Positions 1 to 8,165 of a stretch of 64,000 nt of DNA are shown here, in pieces (positions within the stretch are counted from its first letter, which is position 1; every line of letters starts with the position of its first letter). Under the pieces are notes generated by a model. It had not been told where the DNA came from and did not search any database. It saw only the letters and a list, made by a program, of their open reading frames with translations. The DNA is from Lysinibacillus parviboronicapiens (GTDB taxonomy: Bacteria; Bacillota; Bacilli; Bacillales_A; Planococcaceae), in NCBI RefSeq assembly GCF_003049575.1, contig NZ_PYWI01000009.1:1-64000 (forward strand), read 5' to 3'. Made by a program: the position numbers and the translations under genes.

Positions 1-61
1 CTTCTTCGTACAATTGAAGGATATGTAGTTTTAACTCGAGTGAATGTTTACTTCGCCCCAT
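1..61 (-). CDS. IS3-like transposase, N-terminal end (partial)
   Basis: Reading leftward from an ATG at 61 gives MGRSKHSLELKLHILQLYEE before the window ends. This is the typical start of the small HTH subunit (OrfA) of IS3/IS150-type transposases, which binds the element's ends. A strong AAGGGGAG ribosome binding site lies just upstream (about 70-77). The element's left end lies at about 116-128, so only the leader and the first 20 codons are in view. Whether the transposase is intact cannot be judged. Confidence 0.75.
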   Translation of the reverse strand, partial: MGRSKHSLELKLHILQLYEE

Positions 62-156
62 AAAAATGCTCCCCTTAGATAAACAGATTTTATTTTTTAA
101 TCTGTCTACCTAATAGGGAGCATATCAGTTTTATAAATGAGCACTTGGGCTTTTTT
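62..156 (-). mobile_element. IS3-like element end abutting half of a terminator
   Basis: Read leftward, an IS3-type end (TGATATGCTCCC) begins near 128 and leads to the transposase start at 61, with an inverted pair of ACAGATT/AATCTGT arms between. Directly outside the end, at 132-156, lies one arm of a terminator hairpin (GAGCACTTGGGCTTTTTT on the + strand), whose partner is not in the window. The same arrangement of IS end plus AAAAGCCCAGG-type arm recurs at 32963-33000 and 34337-34442. The insertion sits just downstream of metA and may have split its terminator. Confidence 0.6.
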
Positions 157-181
157 CAAGATTCAGTTGACATGACTCACA

Positions 182-1120
182 TTAAATGTGAAATTCGATA
201 TGATCTTCTGCAAAATCCCATTCATACGGTGTTTCTTGGTAAACATAGTAATTTAGCCAGTTTGAGAATAATAAATGCGTATGTGCTCGCCATGTATTCA
301 TTGGTTCATGCGATGGATTATCATTCGGGAAGTAATTAACAGGTACCGCTATATTCAATCCTTTAGCTACATCACGACTATATTCATCAGCAAGGGTTGT
401 GGCATCATATTCCAGATGACCTGTAATCATAATATTTTTATTATCTTTTGATTGGACGATAAAGACGCCCGCTTCTTCAGAATAGGATAGTAAGCGTAAA
501 TCTGGGTGATTGCGTACTTCATCAATCGATACAGAAGTATACCGTGAATGTGGAGCCGTAAATAAATCGCTAAATCCTCGTACTAAATCCACTGTTAAAT
601 CTGTAATCACATGCGAATATACACCTGAGCATTTTTCGGGTAGTTCAAATTTGCCGATGTCATAATGGTGGTAGAGTGCAGCCTGAGCACCCCAACAGAT
701 GTGCATCACAGAAGTCACGTTTTTCTTCGACCAATCCATTATTTCTGAAATTTCTTGCCAATAATTCACCTCTTCAAATGCCATTTTTTCAACAGGAGCA
801 CCCGTAATAATCATGCCATCAAAACGACGATGACGTATTTCTTTAAAGGTTGAGTAGAATAACTGTAAATGTGATTTACTGACATTCCTTGACTCGTGGG
901 TTGCCGTATTTAAAAATGTTATATTTACCTGCAAAGGTGTATTACCTAATAAACGCAGTAATTGGAGCTCTGTTTTTTCTTTTTCAGGCATCAAATTAAA
1001 AATTAAAATATTTAACGGACGAATTTGTTGTGTTTTTGCGCGGTCCTCTTCCATAACGAAGATTTTTTCCTCACGTAAATGTTCTCCTGCTGGTAAGTTC
1101 TTCGGAATATTAATTGGCAT
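182..1120 (-). CDS. metA: Homoserine O-acyltransferase (probably acetyl-CoA-using)
   Basis: This 312-residue MetA/HTS protein activates homoserine in the cytoplasm for methionine synthesis. The acyl-enzyme cysteine is C142 (HICWGAQ), and the GHLEYD motif supplies H235 and E237. Residue 111 is Glu (TGAPVEKM). In Bacillus cereus MetA this position is linked to acetyl-CoA use, whereas Gly there goes with succinyl-CoA, so O-acetyltransferase activity is the better prediction despite the usual succinyltransferase name. Length is close to the family norm, with a few extra C-terminal residues. The gene stands alone behind a SAM riboswitch and ends next to an IS element. Confidence 0.93.
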   Translation of the reverse strand: MPINIPKNLPAGEHLREEKIFVMEEDRAKTQQIRPLNILIFNLMPEKEKTELQLLRLLGNTPLQVNITFLNTATHESRNVSKSHLQLFYSTFKEIRHRRFDGMIITGAPVEKMAFEEVNYWQEISEIMDWSKKNVTSVMHICWGAQAALYHHYDIGKFELPEKCSGVYSHVITDLTVDLVRGFSDLFTAPHSRYTSVSIDEVRNHPDLRLLSYSEEAGVFIVQSKDNKNIMITGHLEYDATTLADEYSRDVAKGLNIAVPVNYFPNDNPSHEPMNTWRAHTHLLFSNWLNYYVYQETPYEWDFAEDHIEFHI

Positions 1121-1164
1121 GTTGCATTCCCCATTTCATTTATTTTGTTCTCTGTCTATATAAA

Positions 1165-1332
1165 TCAAAAAATCCCCCTCATTCCATAAGAGCAAGAATG
1201 AGGAGGATATTTCATCACGTTCACTCTTATCTCTCAAAGGAAGAATCCTTTGCTGGAAGTAGCACCTTTCTAACTAAGTTAGAGGTTGCTGAAGCGTCAT
1301 AGGGCCAAATCCCTCAGCTTCTCTTGATAAGA
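1165..1332 (-). promoter_or_regulatory. SAM-I (S-box) riboswitch with terminator, controlling metA
   Basis: On the minus strand the aptamer runs from CTTATCAAGAGAAG (about 1332) through GCTGAGGGA, GGCCCTATGA and CAGCAACC to the closing GAGAGATAAG (about 1224). These are the conserved S-box segments in order. It is followed by a GC-rich hairpin (CCTCCTCATTC...GAATGAGGGGG) and a T-run at about 1165-1206, then the metA start 45 nt further on. In this family SAM binding favours the terminator, so metA should be expressed when methionine or SAM is low. Confidence 0.93.
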
Positions 1333-1787
1333 TTATTTAATTAAAAAGAATTGTAACATGAACAATTAAGAATTTCAATAATACATAGAATATTTCGTTT
1401 ATAGGATGCTTTATTTTATTTAAAAACGTTGATAACTTATATATTAGTGCAATCTTACACGCAATGTGATGATTTAATTTACAGCCTTGGTAGTAGTTTT
1501 TTAGTATATTTCACGCAGATATTTGCACAAATATATGCTGAACATATTGCCGATATGTTGCATCAACATGTTTCGATGCTGGCTTTCAATTCGATTAGTA
1601 TGAATAGCGCGTGTCATAACACTGCTGCTAAATATTTTCACGCTTACGTTAATTTTTTTGCTATTCTGCTCATACTACCTTTACTCAATTAAATAACATT
1701 GCTTATAGCATTTCGCTATATGTGAAATTGATAATAGCTACCACGTATGAATTATGTTAAGATATACCTTATGTAACAGAGAGGAAC
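1333..1787. other. Intergenic region with no recognised gene
   Basis: This is about 455 nt of AT-rich DNA between the S-box and the GIY-YIG gene. An 87-codon open frame at 1429-1692 has no convincing ribosome binding site and a composition unlike a protein, so it is not called. It presumably holds the divergent promoters of metA and the GIY-YIG gene, but no clear -35/-10 pair could be fixed. Confidence 0.5.
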
Positions 1788-2171
1788 GTGAATATTTTGA
1801 TTAAAATTGAACTACCAAAACCAGATTTAGTAATTCGTCAGCGCGAGCAAGTGTTAAAACCAGGTGATGTGCCAATTACGCCTTACCATGGATTTATCGA
1901 CTTCCATAAAATTACACGTGAAAAAGGTGGCATTTTCTTTTTCTACAATGAGAAAAATGAGCTTTTATATGTAGGGAAAGCGCGTAAAATTCGTCAACGT
2001 ATTAAAAAACACTTTGAAGACAATGTATCTCCTATGAAGAAATACCGCGATGAAATTTTCAAAATTGAAGTGTACGAAATTGAAGATCCTATGGAACGTG
2101 AAATTTACGAAACATATGCAATCAACACATTCCGTGCAAAGTATAACCTAGATAAAGTATTTTTTGAATAA
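1788..2171 (+). CDS. GIY-YIG nuclease-fold protein
   Basis: This is a 127-residue cytoplasmic protein. The GIY-YIG core starts near residue 47: GGIFFFYNEKNELLYVGKA carries the two short motifs, followed by the R..(I)KKHF segment and a conserved Glu in PMEREIYETYAI (the metal site in this family). The 45-residue N-terminal extension ahead of the fold is unusual for the UvrC-like group. The GTG start at 1788 is chosen because GAGAGG lies 4 nt upstream; a TTG at 1797 is the alternative. The cellular role is unknown. It is monocistronic, with its own terminator. Confidence 0.8.
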   Translation: MNILIKIELPKPDLVIRQREQVLKPGDVPITPYHGFIDFHKITREKGGIFFFYNEKNELLYVGKARKIRQRIKKHFEDNVSPMKKYRDEIFKIEVYEIEDPMEREIYETYAINTFRAKYNLDKVFFE

Positions 2172-2176
2172 AAAAC

Positions 2177-2212
2177 AGGGACTTACTCTAATGTTGAGTA
2201 AGTCCCTTTCTC
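2177..2212 (+). terminator. Terminator after the GIY-YIG gene
   Basis: A 12-bp stem AGGGACTTACTC/GAGTAAGTCCCT with a 7-nt loop, followed by a pyrimidine-rich TTCTCT tail, starts 6 nt after the stop codon. Confidence 0.8.
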
Positions 2213-2309
2213 TATTACAGAGGTATAGATTTTTTCCTTTAATAAGTTTATTTGCCTTTGCCTTATAAAATAAGCAACGTCGTAGTTTGAACATTTACGG
2301 CGTTGTCTA

Positions 2310-3755
2310 CTAAATAAATAGTTTTTCATGTTTAAATTTATGTGCTGTACATAGACTTACAACAACAAAAACAATGAATGAAGCGATAATTGGAATTGTT
2401 ACGGTATGCATGCCAAACACCGACGGATAAAAACGATCAATGACAATATACAAGGTCATACCAGTAATCATCGAGGCAATAGCCCCGTACTTGTTTGCCT
2501 TTTTCCAATACAGTCCAAGAACCACTGACCATATAAAGACTGCTTCCAATCCCCCGAAGGCAAATAAATTCAACCATACGAGTAAATCTGGAGGATTTAA
2601 TGCAAATATAACTACAGCTAAACCAATAACCGTTGTGACAATAAAGCTAGCGCATTTAATTTCCGTATCATTTGCTGTTGGCTTGACATAGTTTAAATAA
2701 ATATCCTTTACAACAGTTGAGCTGACTAGCATAAGCAAAGCATTGACCGTCGACATCGTTGCCGCCATTGGAGCTGCTAACACAATTCCGGCTAGAAACG
2801 GTGGTAATACTTTTAAAGTCAGTAGCGGCATCACCTTATCACCAATATCGATACCCGGAATTACTGGTCGCGCTAAGACACCAATTAAATGCATACCAAA
2901 CATTATCGTCCCTATGGCAATAGTGCCAATAATAATGGCTAAGTGCATACTTTTTGAATCTTTATAACTCATGGCACGTACAGCAATTTGTGGGAGCCCA
3001 ACCACTCCTACACCAATTAAAATCCAAAATGTTGAAACGTATAATGGCGTTAATTCTCCTTCTGCTCCAAATGGAGACACCAGTTTAGGGTTTTCAGCGA
3101 TAAGTGATGACATAATATTATCTATTCCACCACCGGCGACGATTGTCCCAATAAGTAAGATGACTGTCCCTATAACCATTATTGACCCTTGTACCGTATC
3201 AGTTAAAGCCACCGCACGGAAACCACCTATGATTACATAAACTAAAACAGAAACCGCAAAAATAAAAAGCGCTGCTGTATAGTTTAAACCAGTTAGTGAT
3301 TCGATTAAACGCGCACCGCCTACCCACTGTGCCATCATCGCAGAAAATAAAAAGACAATGATACTAATGGCAGATAAAATAACGATGACATGGCTTTTAT
3401 AGCGTTCGCGTAAAAAATCAATTAAGGTAATGGCTTGATAACGTCTAGCGATAATGGCAAATTTCTTTCCTAAGATCATCAGTACAAAATAACCCGCTGG
3501 TAATTGCGCCATCGCCAATAGTACCCAGCCAAGACCTTTATTGTATGCCACACCTGGTCCTCCAATAAAGCTACTTGCACTACCGTACGTGGCAATCATG
3601 GTCATCGCGAGGATGAAGCCCCCCATTTCACGACCGCCGAGGAAATACTCTTGCAAAAATGAATTTGATGTGCGGACATGCTTATTCGACCATATCCCGA
3701 TACCAAAAATAATAACTAAAAATATGAAAAGTGGAAAAATGACTTGCCAATGCAT
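2310..3755 (-). CDS. panF: Sodium/pantothenate symporter
   Basis: This 481-residue integral membrane protein belongs to the sodium:solute symporter (SSS) family. About 13 hydrophobic segments are visible, starting with the first one at residues 3-22. The stretch GGREMGGFILAMTMIATYGS near residue 40 and the GGFRAVALTDTVQG segment near residue 175 are typical of PanF. It should import pantothenate with Na+ for CoA synthesis. The start overlaps the yhdT stop (TAATG), so the two are translationally coupled. The partnership with YhdT is the classic panF context and supports pantothenate rather than proline as substrate. Confidence 0.88.
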   Translation of the reverse strand: MHWQVIFPLFIFLVIIFGIGIWSNKHVRTSNSFLQEYFLGGREMGGFILAMTMIATYGSASSFIGGPGVAYNKGLGWVLLAMAQLPAGYFVLMILGKKFAIIARRYQAITLIDFLRERYKSHVIVILSAISIIVFLFSAMMAQWVGGARLIESLTGLNYTAALFIFAVSVLVYVIIGGFRAVALTDTVQGSIMVIGTVILLIGTIVAGGGIDNIMSSLIAENPKLVSPFGAEGELTPLYVSTFWILIGVGVVGLPQIAVRAMSYKDSKSMHLAIIIGTIAIGTIMFGMHLIGVLARPVIPGIDIGDKVMPLLTLKVLPPFLAGIVLAAPMAATMSTVNALLMLVSSTVVKDIYLNYVKPTANDTEIKCASFIVTTVIGLAVVIFALNPPDLLVWLNLFAFGGLEAVFIWSVVLGLYWKKANKYGAIASMITGMTLYIVIDRFYPSVFGMHTVTIPIIASFIVFVVVSLCTAHKFKHEKLFI

Positions 3756-4018
3756 TATTCATCCACCTCCTCATCATCAAATGAAACCTCTTTGAAAAAG
3801 AGTTTCATGACAACACAGATAAGCACAATCATAAAGATAGTTCCTGCCATACAGCTGTAGAAAAACCACGCTGGGAATCCCAAAACATATGTATAACTAG
3901 TTGGATTTCCAGCACCAAGACCGTACGCAAAGCCGTACCAAATAGCAAAATTGACAATGACCAGTGCAATGCCAATGAGTGCCTCTCGATGCGCAATTTT
4001 AAATCGTTGATCTTTCAA
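3755..4018 (-). CDS. yhdT: YhdT family small membrane protein (DUF997)
   Basis: This 87-residue protein has two hydrophobic segments (about residues 13-32 and 47-72) and an acidic C-terminus (FDDEEVDE). YhdT/DUF997 proteins are encoded next to panF in many bacteria and probably act as a small accessory subunit of the symporter; no catalytic motif is visible. A GGGGGAT ribosome binding site precedes the ATG. It is first in a two-gene leftward operon, and its TAA overlaps the panF ATG. Confidence 0.82.
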   Translation of the reverse strand: MKDQRFKIAHREALIGIALVIVNFAIWYGFAYGLGAGNPTSYTYVLGFPAWFFYSCMAGTIFMIVLICVVMKLFFKEVSFDDEEVDE

Positions 4019-4084
4019 AATTATATCCCCCTAACCTACTCTATTTTACTGATATACACGTATTATGGGAAGCTTTGTGGAATA

Positions 4085-4245
4085 ATAAATAGTTAGAAAC
4101 TGCTATTTCCGTTCCTAACGCTCACTTTCCACAGGCACGGCTCCAAGTAATTTTTGCGTCGGGTCTTCGCAAAAATAGATTTTCCGCACGTGCTGTTCCT
4201 CCATGAGTGTCGCGCCTGCCTCTCCAATCAACTTGTATCGCTTAA
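4085..4245 (+). repeat. Degenerate intergenic repeat, copy 1
   Basis: This GC-richer block in an AT-rich gap contains TTCCG...CGCTCACTTTCC, CAGGCACGGCTCCAAG, a small CGAAGACC/GGTCTTCG-type hairpin, GCACGTGCTGTTCC and CTCCAATCAAC. Related blocks occur at 45918-46035 (opposite strand), 52725-52880 and 55860-55990. Similar repeats are common between genes in this bacterial group. No coding potential is seen, and no other feature is visible in the 4019-4356 gap apart from the DinB terminator. Confidence 0.6.
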
Positions 4246-4270
4246 TTCAACTACCTTCAAAAACGACAAA

Positions 4271-4300
4271 ATACCCCGAGAGATGAAACTCTCGGGGTAT
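4271..4300 (-). terminator. Terminator after the DinB-fold gene
   Basis: A perfect 12-bp stem ATACCCCGAGAG/CTCTCGGGGTAT with a 6-nt loop, followed on the minus strand by TTTTGTC. It lies 57 nt past the stop codon of the leftward gene. Confidence 0.85.
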
Positions 4301-4356
4301 TTATAGACAGTCTGACATATGCACAAACCTTACTGTGCTTTAGCAATAAGCATCAG

Positions 4357-4872
4357 CTAACTTGTTGCATTTACAAGTAATTTTATCTCTTTTATTTGTT
4401 CTATATGTCGCTGTTCATGCAAATAAATCTGTTCAATCCATTGATCAAGAGATAGTTCACCTAAAGCCGGATGCTTCACTGATTTTTCCGTTAAAATGGC
4501 TGGGTCTTCTATTGTGCTAAGAAAAGTCTGCAATTTATGCCTCGATTCATGTAACACATCGATTATTTGCTGAACTTCAAATGGACCTGAGTCTGGCTCA
4601 ACGATTTTTGGGGCATCAATCTTCTTCGTTCTATTCAACATTAATAACTCTATTTTTTTACGTTCTTTTTTAGCATTCTCCCCATCTTTTAAGCCCCACG
4701 CAATAGCCTTTAGAGATGCTTGTTCTACTAAAACTAAATGATGGCACACTTGTGCGATACTCCACATATTCATGTCAGGCTTACTATTAAATTGTGAATC
4801 ACTTAATAAAGTAATCTCCGTTAAGAGGTTATTTCTCGTTTCGTCTAGTTGGTCATTTACTAATATATTCAC
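4357..4872 (-). CDS. DinB-fold (DUF664-type) metal-binding protein
   Basis: This 171-residue soluble protein has the four-helix DinB pattern. WSIAQVCHHLVLVE near residues 37-50 and YLHEQRHIEQI near residues 151-161 supply the histidines that bind one divalent metal in the family. The family includes thiol transferases such as BstA, YfiT and bacillithiol-dependent enzymes, so a thiol-linked detoxification role is possible but cannot be read from sequence. It stands alone between a repeat-rich gap and the acyl-CoA ligase operon. Confidence 0.85.
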   Translation of the reverse strand: MNILVNDQLDETRNNLLTEITLLSDSQFNSKPDMNMWSIAQVCHHLVLVEQASLKAIAWGLKDGENAKKERKKIELLMLNRTKKIDAPKIVEPDSGPFEVQQIIDVLHESRHKLQTFLSTIEDPAILTEKSVKHPALGELSLDQWIEQIYLHEQRHIEQIKEIKLLVNATS

Positions 4873-5041
4873 AAGATTTCTCCCTTCATCACAAAGTGCG
4901 AACTTAAATTCCTATTCTGTATATATTCTCTACGATGAGGAAATATCCCTTTTTTTCCTTACCTATTCTGCTAGCATTCATTGTATAAATATACGAACTA
5001 TTGATGCCAAGTAAAGCAGTTTTAATTGGCCTATCAATGAC

Positions 5042-6508
5042 TTAAGAACGTTCAAAGTAGAATTGTAATGCTTTTTTATCAATTTTCCCAACAATTGTTT
5101 TGGGTAATTCATCGAGGAAAACAAATTTTTTAGGCATCTTATAACGCCCTAAAGATTCCCTACATAGTGCCCTTATTTCCTCTAAAATAATAGCTGTTTG
5201 ATGCGTACACACAATAAACGCTGTTACGATTTCTCCCCAATAATCGTCTGGTGTACCGATAACCGCAACCTCTTTCACGAATGGGTGTCGTAATATACAT
5301 TGTTCTACTTCTTGTGGGTAGACATTTTCACCACCACTAATAATCATTTCTTTACTTCTACCGACAATATAGTAATCCCCATCTTCATCCATCATGGCTA
5401 AATCACCAGTCTTTAACCAACCATCTTGAATGGTTTTCTCTGTTTCAAGCTGATTATTCCAATAAAACCTAAACATATGCTGCCCTCTAACATATAACTC
5501 GCCCACTTCGTTTGTTGCACAACTTTTTCCCATTGCATTCACAATTTTCGTATCATTGAACTGCATACTTTTACCAACGGCACCCTTTTTTCTATAGGCT
5601 ACTTCGCGAGAAATATAAAAATTATTCGGCCCTGCTTCCGTTAATCCGTATCCTTCTTTGAAGTAAAGCCCTTTCTTAAAAAAGGCATCGTAGATTGGAT
5701 GGGGACATGGTGCACCTCCTGATAAAAACACTTTTACTGTTGGAAAACTAGCTTCTTGAAAGTACTTCGTTGTAATCATCGCCTGATACATAGTCGGCAC
5801 AAAAAGAGAGATTGTTGCTTGATATTGATTGATAGCAGTTAGCGCGTGTTCTGCTTCGAATTTATCGCCAATAACAACTGTACCACCCGCCATGAGCAAA
5901 GGAATACATAAGGCGTTTATACCACCTGTATGAAACATGGGCATATAATTTAATGTGCAATCATCTTCATTTAATCCCCAGCTAATGATCGTATTGATAG
6001 CATTCCAATTAACTGAATTGAATGACAAGACAACTCCTTTCGCTTTTCCTGTTGTGCCACCTGTGTAAATCATAAGCCAAGGGTCGTTAGTATCCATTTG
6101 CGTAACATTTGGAAAAGTAGCAGGTTCAATAGGTTGTTGAATGGGTTGCATATTTTTCCATTTCAGTGGACAGGTAAGGTCCTGATCGTAAAGAACTAAA
6201 GATGGTGCAGCATCGGTCATTATATGGTGTAATTCTTCCAGACTCATCCGCCAATTTAACGGTACATAAATGAGTCCCCTTAACCCACAAGCAAATAATA
6301 TGGCAAAGAGAGATATATTATTCCGTGCAAAGATTGCTACTCGACTTCCTTGTTGCAATTTTTGGCGTTCAAAAAAGTGACTCCAAGTTGCAATTTCATT
6401 GGCTAATTGTTGATATGTCCACTGTTCATTCGTTTCTAAGTTAATTAACGCTAATCGAGTAGGACTTAAAGAGGCACGTTTTAATATCCATGCTTGCTCC
6501 ACAAACAT
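5042..6508 (-). CDS. AMP-forming acyl-CoA ligase (ANL superfamily)
   Basis: This 488-residue adenylate-forming enzyme has the P-loop YTGGTTGKAKG at residues 148-158, YGLTEAG, the GDLA..DEDGDYYIVGR hinge, GGENVYPQEVE and the C-terminal catalytic lysine in VGKIDKKAL (K475). It should activate a carboxylic acid through acyl-AMP to acyl-CoA. Length and motifs fit medium/long-chain or MenE-like ligases, and there is no membrane segment. It is the last gene of the operon that starts with a Liv-type importer, so it probably activates the imported acid or a product made by the preceding KASIII-like enzyme, hydrolase and dehydrogenase. The substrate cannot be predicted. Confidence 0.85.
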   Translation of the reverse strand: MFVEQAWILKRASLSPTRLALINLETNEQWTYQQLANEIATWSHFFERQKLQQGSRVAIFARNNISLFAILFACGLRGLIYVPLNWRMSLEELHHIMTDAAPSLVLYDQDLTCPLKWKNMQPIQQPIEPATFPNVTQMDTNDPWLMIYTGGTTGKAKGVVLSFNSVNWNAINTIISWGLNEDDCTLNYMPMFHTGGINALCIPLLMAGGTVVIGDKFEAEHALTAINQYQATISLFVPTMYQAMITTKYFQEASFPTVKVFLSGGAPCPHPIYDAFFKKGLYFKEGYGLTEAGPNNFYISREVAYRKKGAVGKSMQFNDTKIVNAMGKSCATNEVGELYVRGQHMFRFYWNNQLETEKTIQDGWLKTGDLAMMDEDGDYYIVGRSKEMIISGGENVYPQEVEQCILRHPFVKEVAVIGTPDDYWGEIVTAFIVCTHQTAIILEEIRALCRESLGRYKMPKKFVFLDELPKTIVGKIDKKALQFYFERS

Positions 6509-6526
6509 TTTGAACGCCCTCCTTTA

Positions 6527-7258
6527 TCACATCATAATCGCGCCATCCACATGAAGCGTGTGACCATGTACATAGGATGCTTCATCAGATGCTAAAAATA
6601 AATAGGCATTTGCGATGTCCCGAGGCGTTCCTAAACGCTGTAACGGTACGATAGAGCGCATTTGTTCAAGAATTTTTTCTGGCATTTTCTTAACCATTTC
6701 GGTTTCAGTAAAGCCTGGTGCCACAGCGTTAACATTGATGCCTTTTCGCCCTAGCTCCTTTGCCCAAGTTTTTGTCATCCCGATAATAGCTGCCTTCGTT
6801 GCAGCATAGTTTGTTTGTCCAACATTTCCGTAAATCCCACTAACAGAAGACGTATTGATAATTTTTCCATGACCGGCTGCAATCATATGGGGGATGACTT
6901 CCTGTGTACAATGAAAAACACCTGACAAATTGACATCAAGCACCTGCTGAAACTGCTCTTCTGTCATCTTGATGAGCATAGCATCATGTGTAATGCCTGC
7001 ATTATTGACTAAAATATCAATGCGACCAGCTTGCCCGACGACAGTGGCGACTAAACTTTTAACGCTTTCCCTATCAGCGACATTCGTTTGCACAAAATAA
7101 GCCTGATTGCCAAGCTTGTCTGCAGCTTGGGCACCCACTTTTTCATCAAAATCAGCTATAAAAACGTGTGCCCCTTCTTCTATAAAACGTTTTGCAGCGG
7201 CGTATCCAATCCCATTTGCAGCGCCTGTAATAATGGCTACCTTATTGCTTAAGCGCAT
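6527..7258 (-). CDS. Short-chain dehydrogenase/reductase, FabG-like
   Basis: This 243-residue classical SDR has TGAANGIG (cofactor loop, about 11-18), NNAG, a catalytic Ser in NTSSVSG and YAATK (Tyr and Lys), and the usual PG.TETEM C-terminal segment. It should interconvert a beta-keto and beta-hydroxy acyl group with NAD(P)H. The ATG at 7258 is chosen over the upstream TTG at 7273 because a perfect GGAGG lies 8 nt before it, inside the longer frame. It overlaps the hydrolase gene by 17 nt, so the two are translated together. Confidence 0.87.
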   Translation of the reverse strand: MRLSNKVAIITGAANGIGYAAAKRFIEEGAHVFIADFDEKVGAQAADKLGNQAYFVQTNVADRESVKSLVATVVGQAGRIDILVNNAGITHDAMLIKMTEEQFQQVLDVNLSGVFHCTQEVIPHMIAAGHGKIINTSSVSGIYGNVGQTNYAATKAAIIGMTKTWAKELGRKGINVNAVAPGFTETEMVKKMPEKILEQMRSIVPLQRLGTPRDIANAYLFLASDEASYVHGHTLHVDGAIMM

Positions 7259-8153
7259 AATTCTGTCCTCCAATTTCTAAAAAAGTTTCTATTTTCGAAG
7301 TAAGTTGCAGTAAATCATCAATTAATGGCGAATGCCCACAATTTTCTAAACTTCTAAACTCTGCACATGGACCTAAATCCTGCATGATTTCATCGTTCAT
7401 TTGTTTTGTAATCACGTAATCACGATCTCCCCTTAAGACGAGTGTAGGAATTTGGATATGCTGGACTTCATGTGTCCCTTTTGCTATCTCATTATCAATT
7501 GTACTTATGTTGAAAATGTTTAATGCATGGTACACCTCTGCAAGATTTTGTTGACTAAGCATATCCTCTACATAAGTCTCATACTGGACTGGTTCAGGCT
7601 GTTGATGCGTGTAAATCAGTGCATTCCAAATAGACTGCAAGCCTTCCACATTTTTCGTATCGTAGAAGCCTTGGACTAATTTCGTTTTGGACAAATCTAC
7701 TAGTACCTCTTGATAAGTGGAAGCTCTCTTTAAAGCTGCTTGATTGCCTGTACCTAAATCGCTATAAAATGGATACCCTCTCGTGGAAGCCGAGGCCAGT
7801 AAAATAAGTCGCTGACAATAGCCTGGATAATTTGCGACAAACTGCATACATACAGCTCCACCTGTTGACCAGCCAATCATGCTGAAGTGTTTTAACTGAA
7901 TGGCATCAACAAAGTGCTTTACATCTTCGCTAAAATCTTTGATAGAAGTGATTGGCTGACGATAAGACGAACCACCAAACCCTCGTAAATCGATGGCATA
8001 AATCGTGTATTTAGCATCTAAAGATTCCATTAATACATCCCAATGCTTAGAAGAAGTCATATTGCCATGAATCAATAATAAAACTTGTGATCCCCCATCA
8101 CGTTTTCGATATGAAATCGATTCCCCATTCGATAGTTGAACTTTTTGAAGCAT
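7242..8153 (-). CDS. Alpha/beta hydrolase
   Basis: This 303-residue protein has the alpha/beta-hydrolase fold: oxyanion loop HGNMTSS (29-35), nucleophile S96 in GWSTGG, the acid in RGDRD and a catalytic His in ENCGHSPL. There is no signal peptide, so it is cytoplasmic. The family covers esterases, thioesterases, C-C hydrolases and haloalkane dehalogenases; context (KASIII-like enzyme upstream, SDR and acyl-CoA ligase downstream) suggests hydrolysis of an acyl thioester, beta-diketone or lactone. A GGAAGAGCA ribosome binding site lies upstream, with only 12 nt separating it from the KASIII-like gene. Confidence 0.83.
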   Translation of the reverse strand: MLQKVQLSNGESISYRKRDGGSQVLLLIHGNMTSSKHWDVLMESLDAKYTIYAIDLRGFGGSSYRQPITSIKDFSEDVKHFVDAIQLKHFSMIGWSTGGAVCMQFVANYPGYCQRLILLASASTRGYPFYSDLGTGNQAALKRASTYQEVLVDLSKTKLVQGFYDTKNVEGLQSIWNALIYTHQQPEPVQYETYVEDMLSQQNLAEVYHALNIFNISTIDNEIAKGTHEVQHIQIPTLVLRGDRDYVITKQMNDEIMQDLGPCAEFRSLENCGHSPLIDDLLQLTSKIETFLEIGGQNYALKQ

Positions 8154-8165
8154 TGCTCTTCCTCC

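Noticed and set aside
1429-1692. 87-codon open frame upstream of the GIY-YIG gene
   Set aside because: No ribosome binding site, Cys/His/Phe-rich random-looking composition, no domain.
2440-3240. Several rightward open frames opposite panF
   Set aside because: They are antisense shadows of a membrane-protein gene with Thr/Pro/Ile-rich random composition and no start signals.
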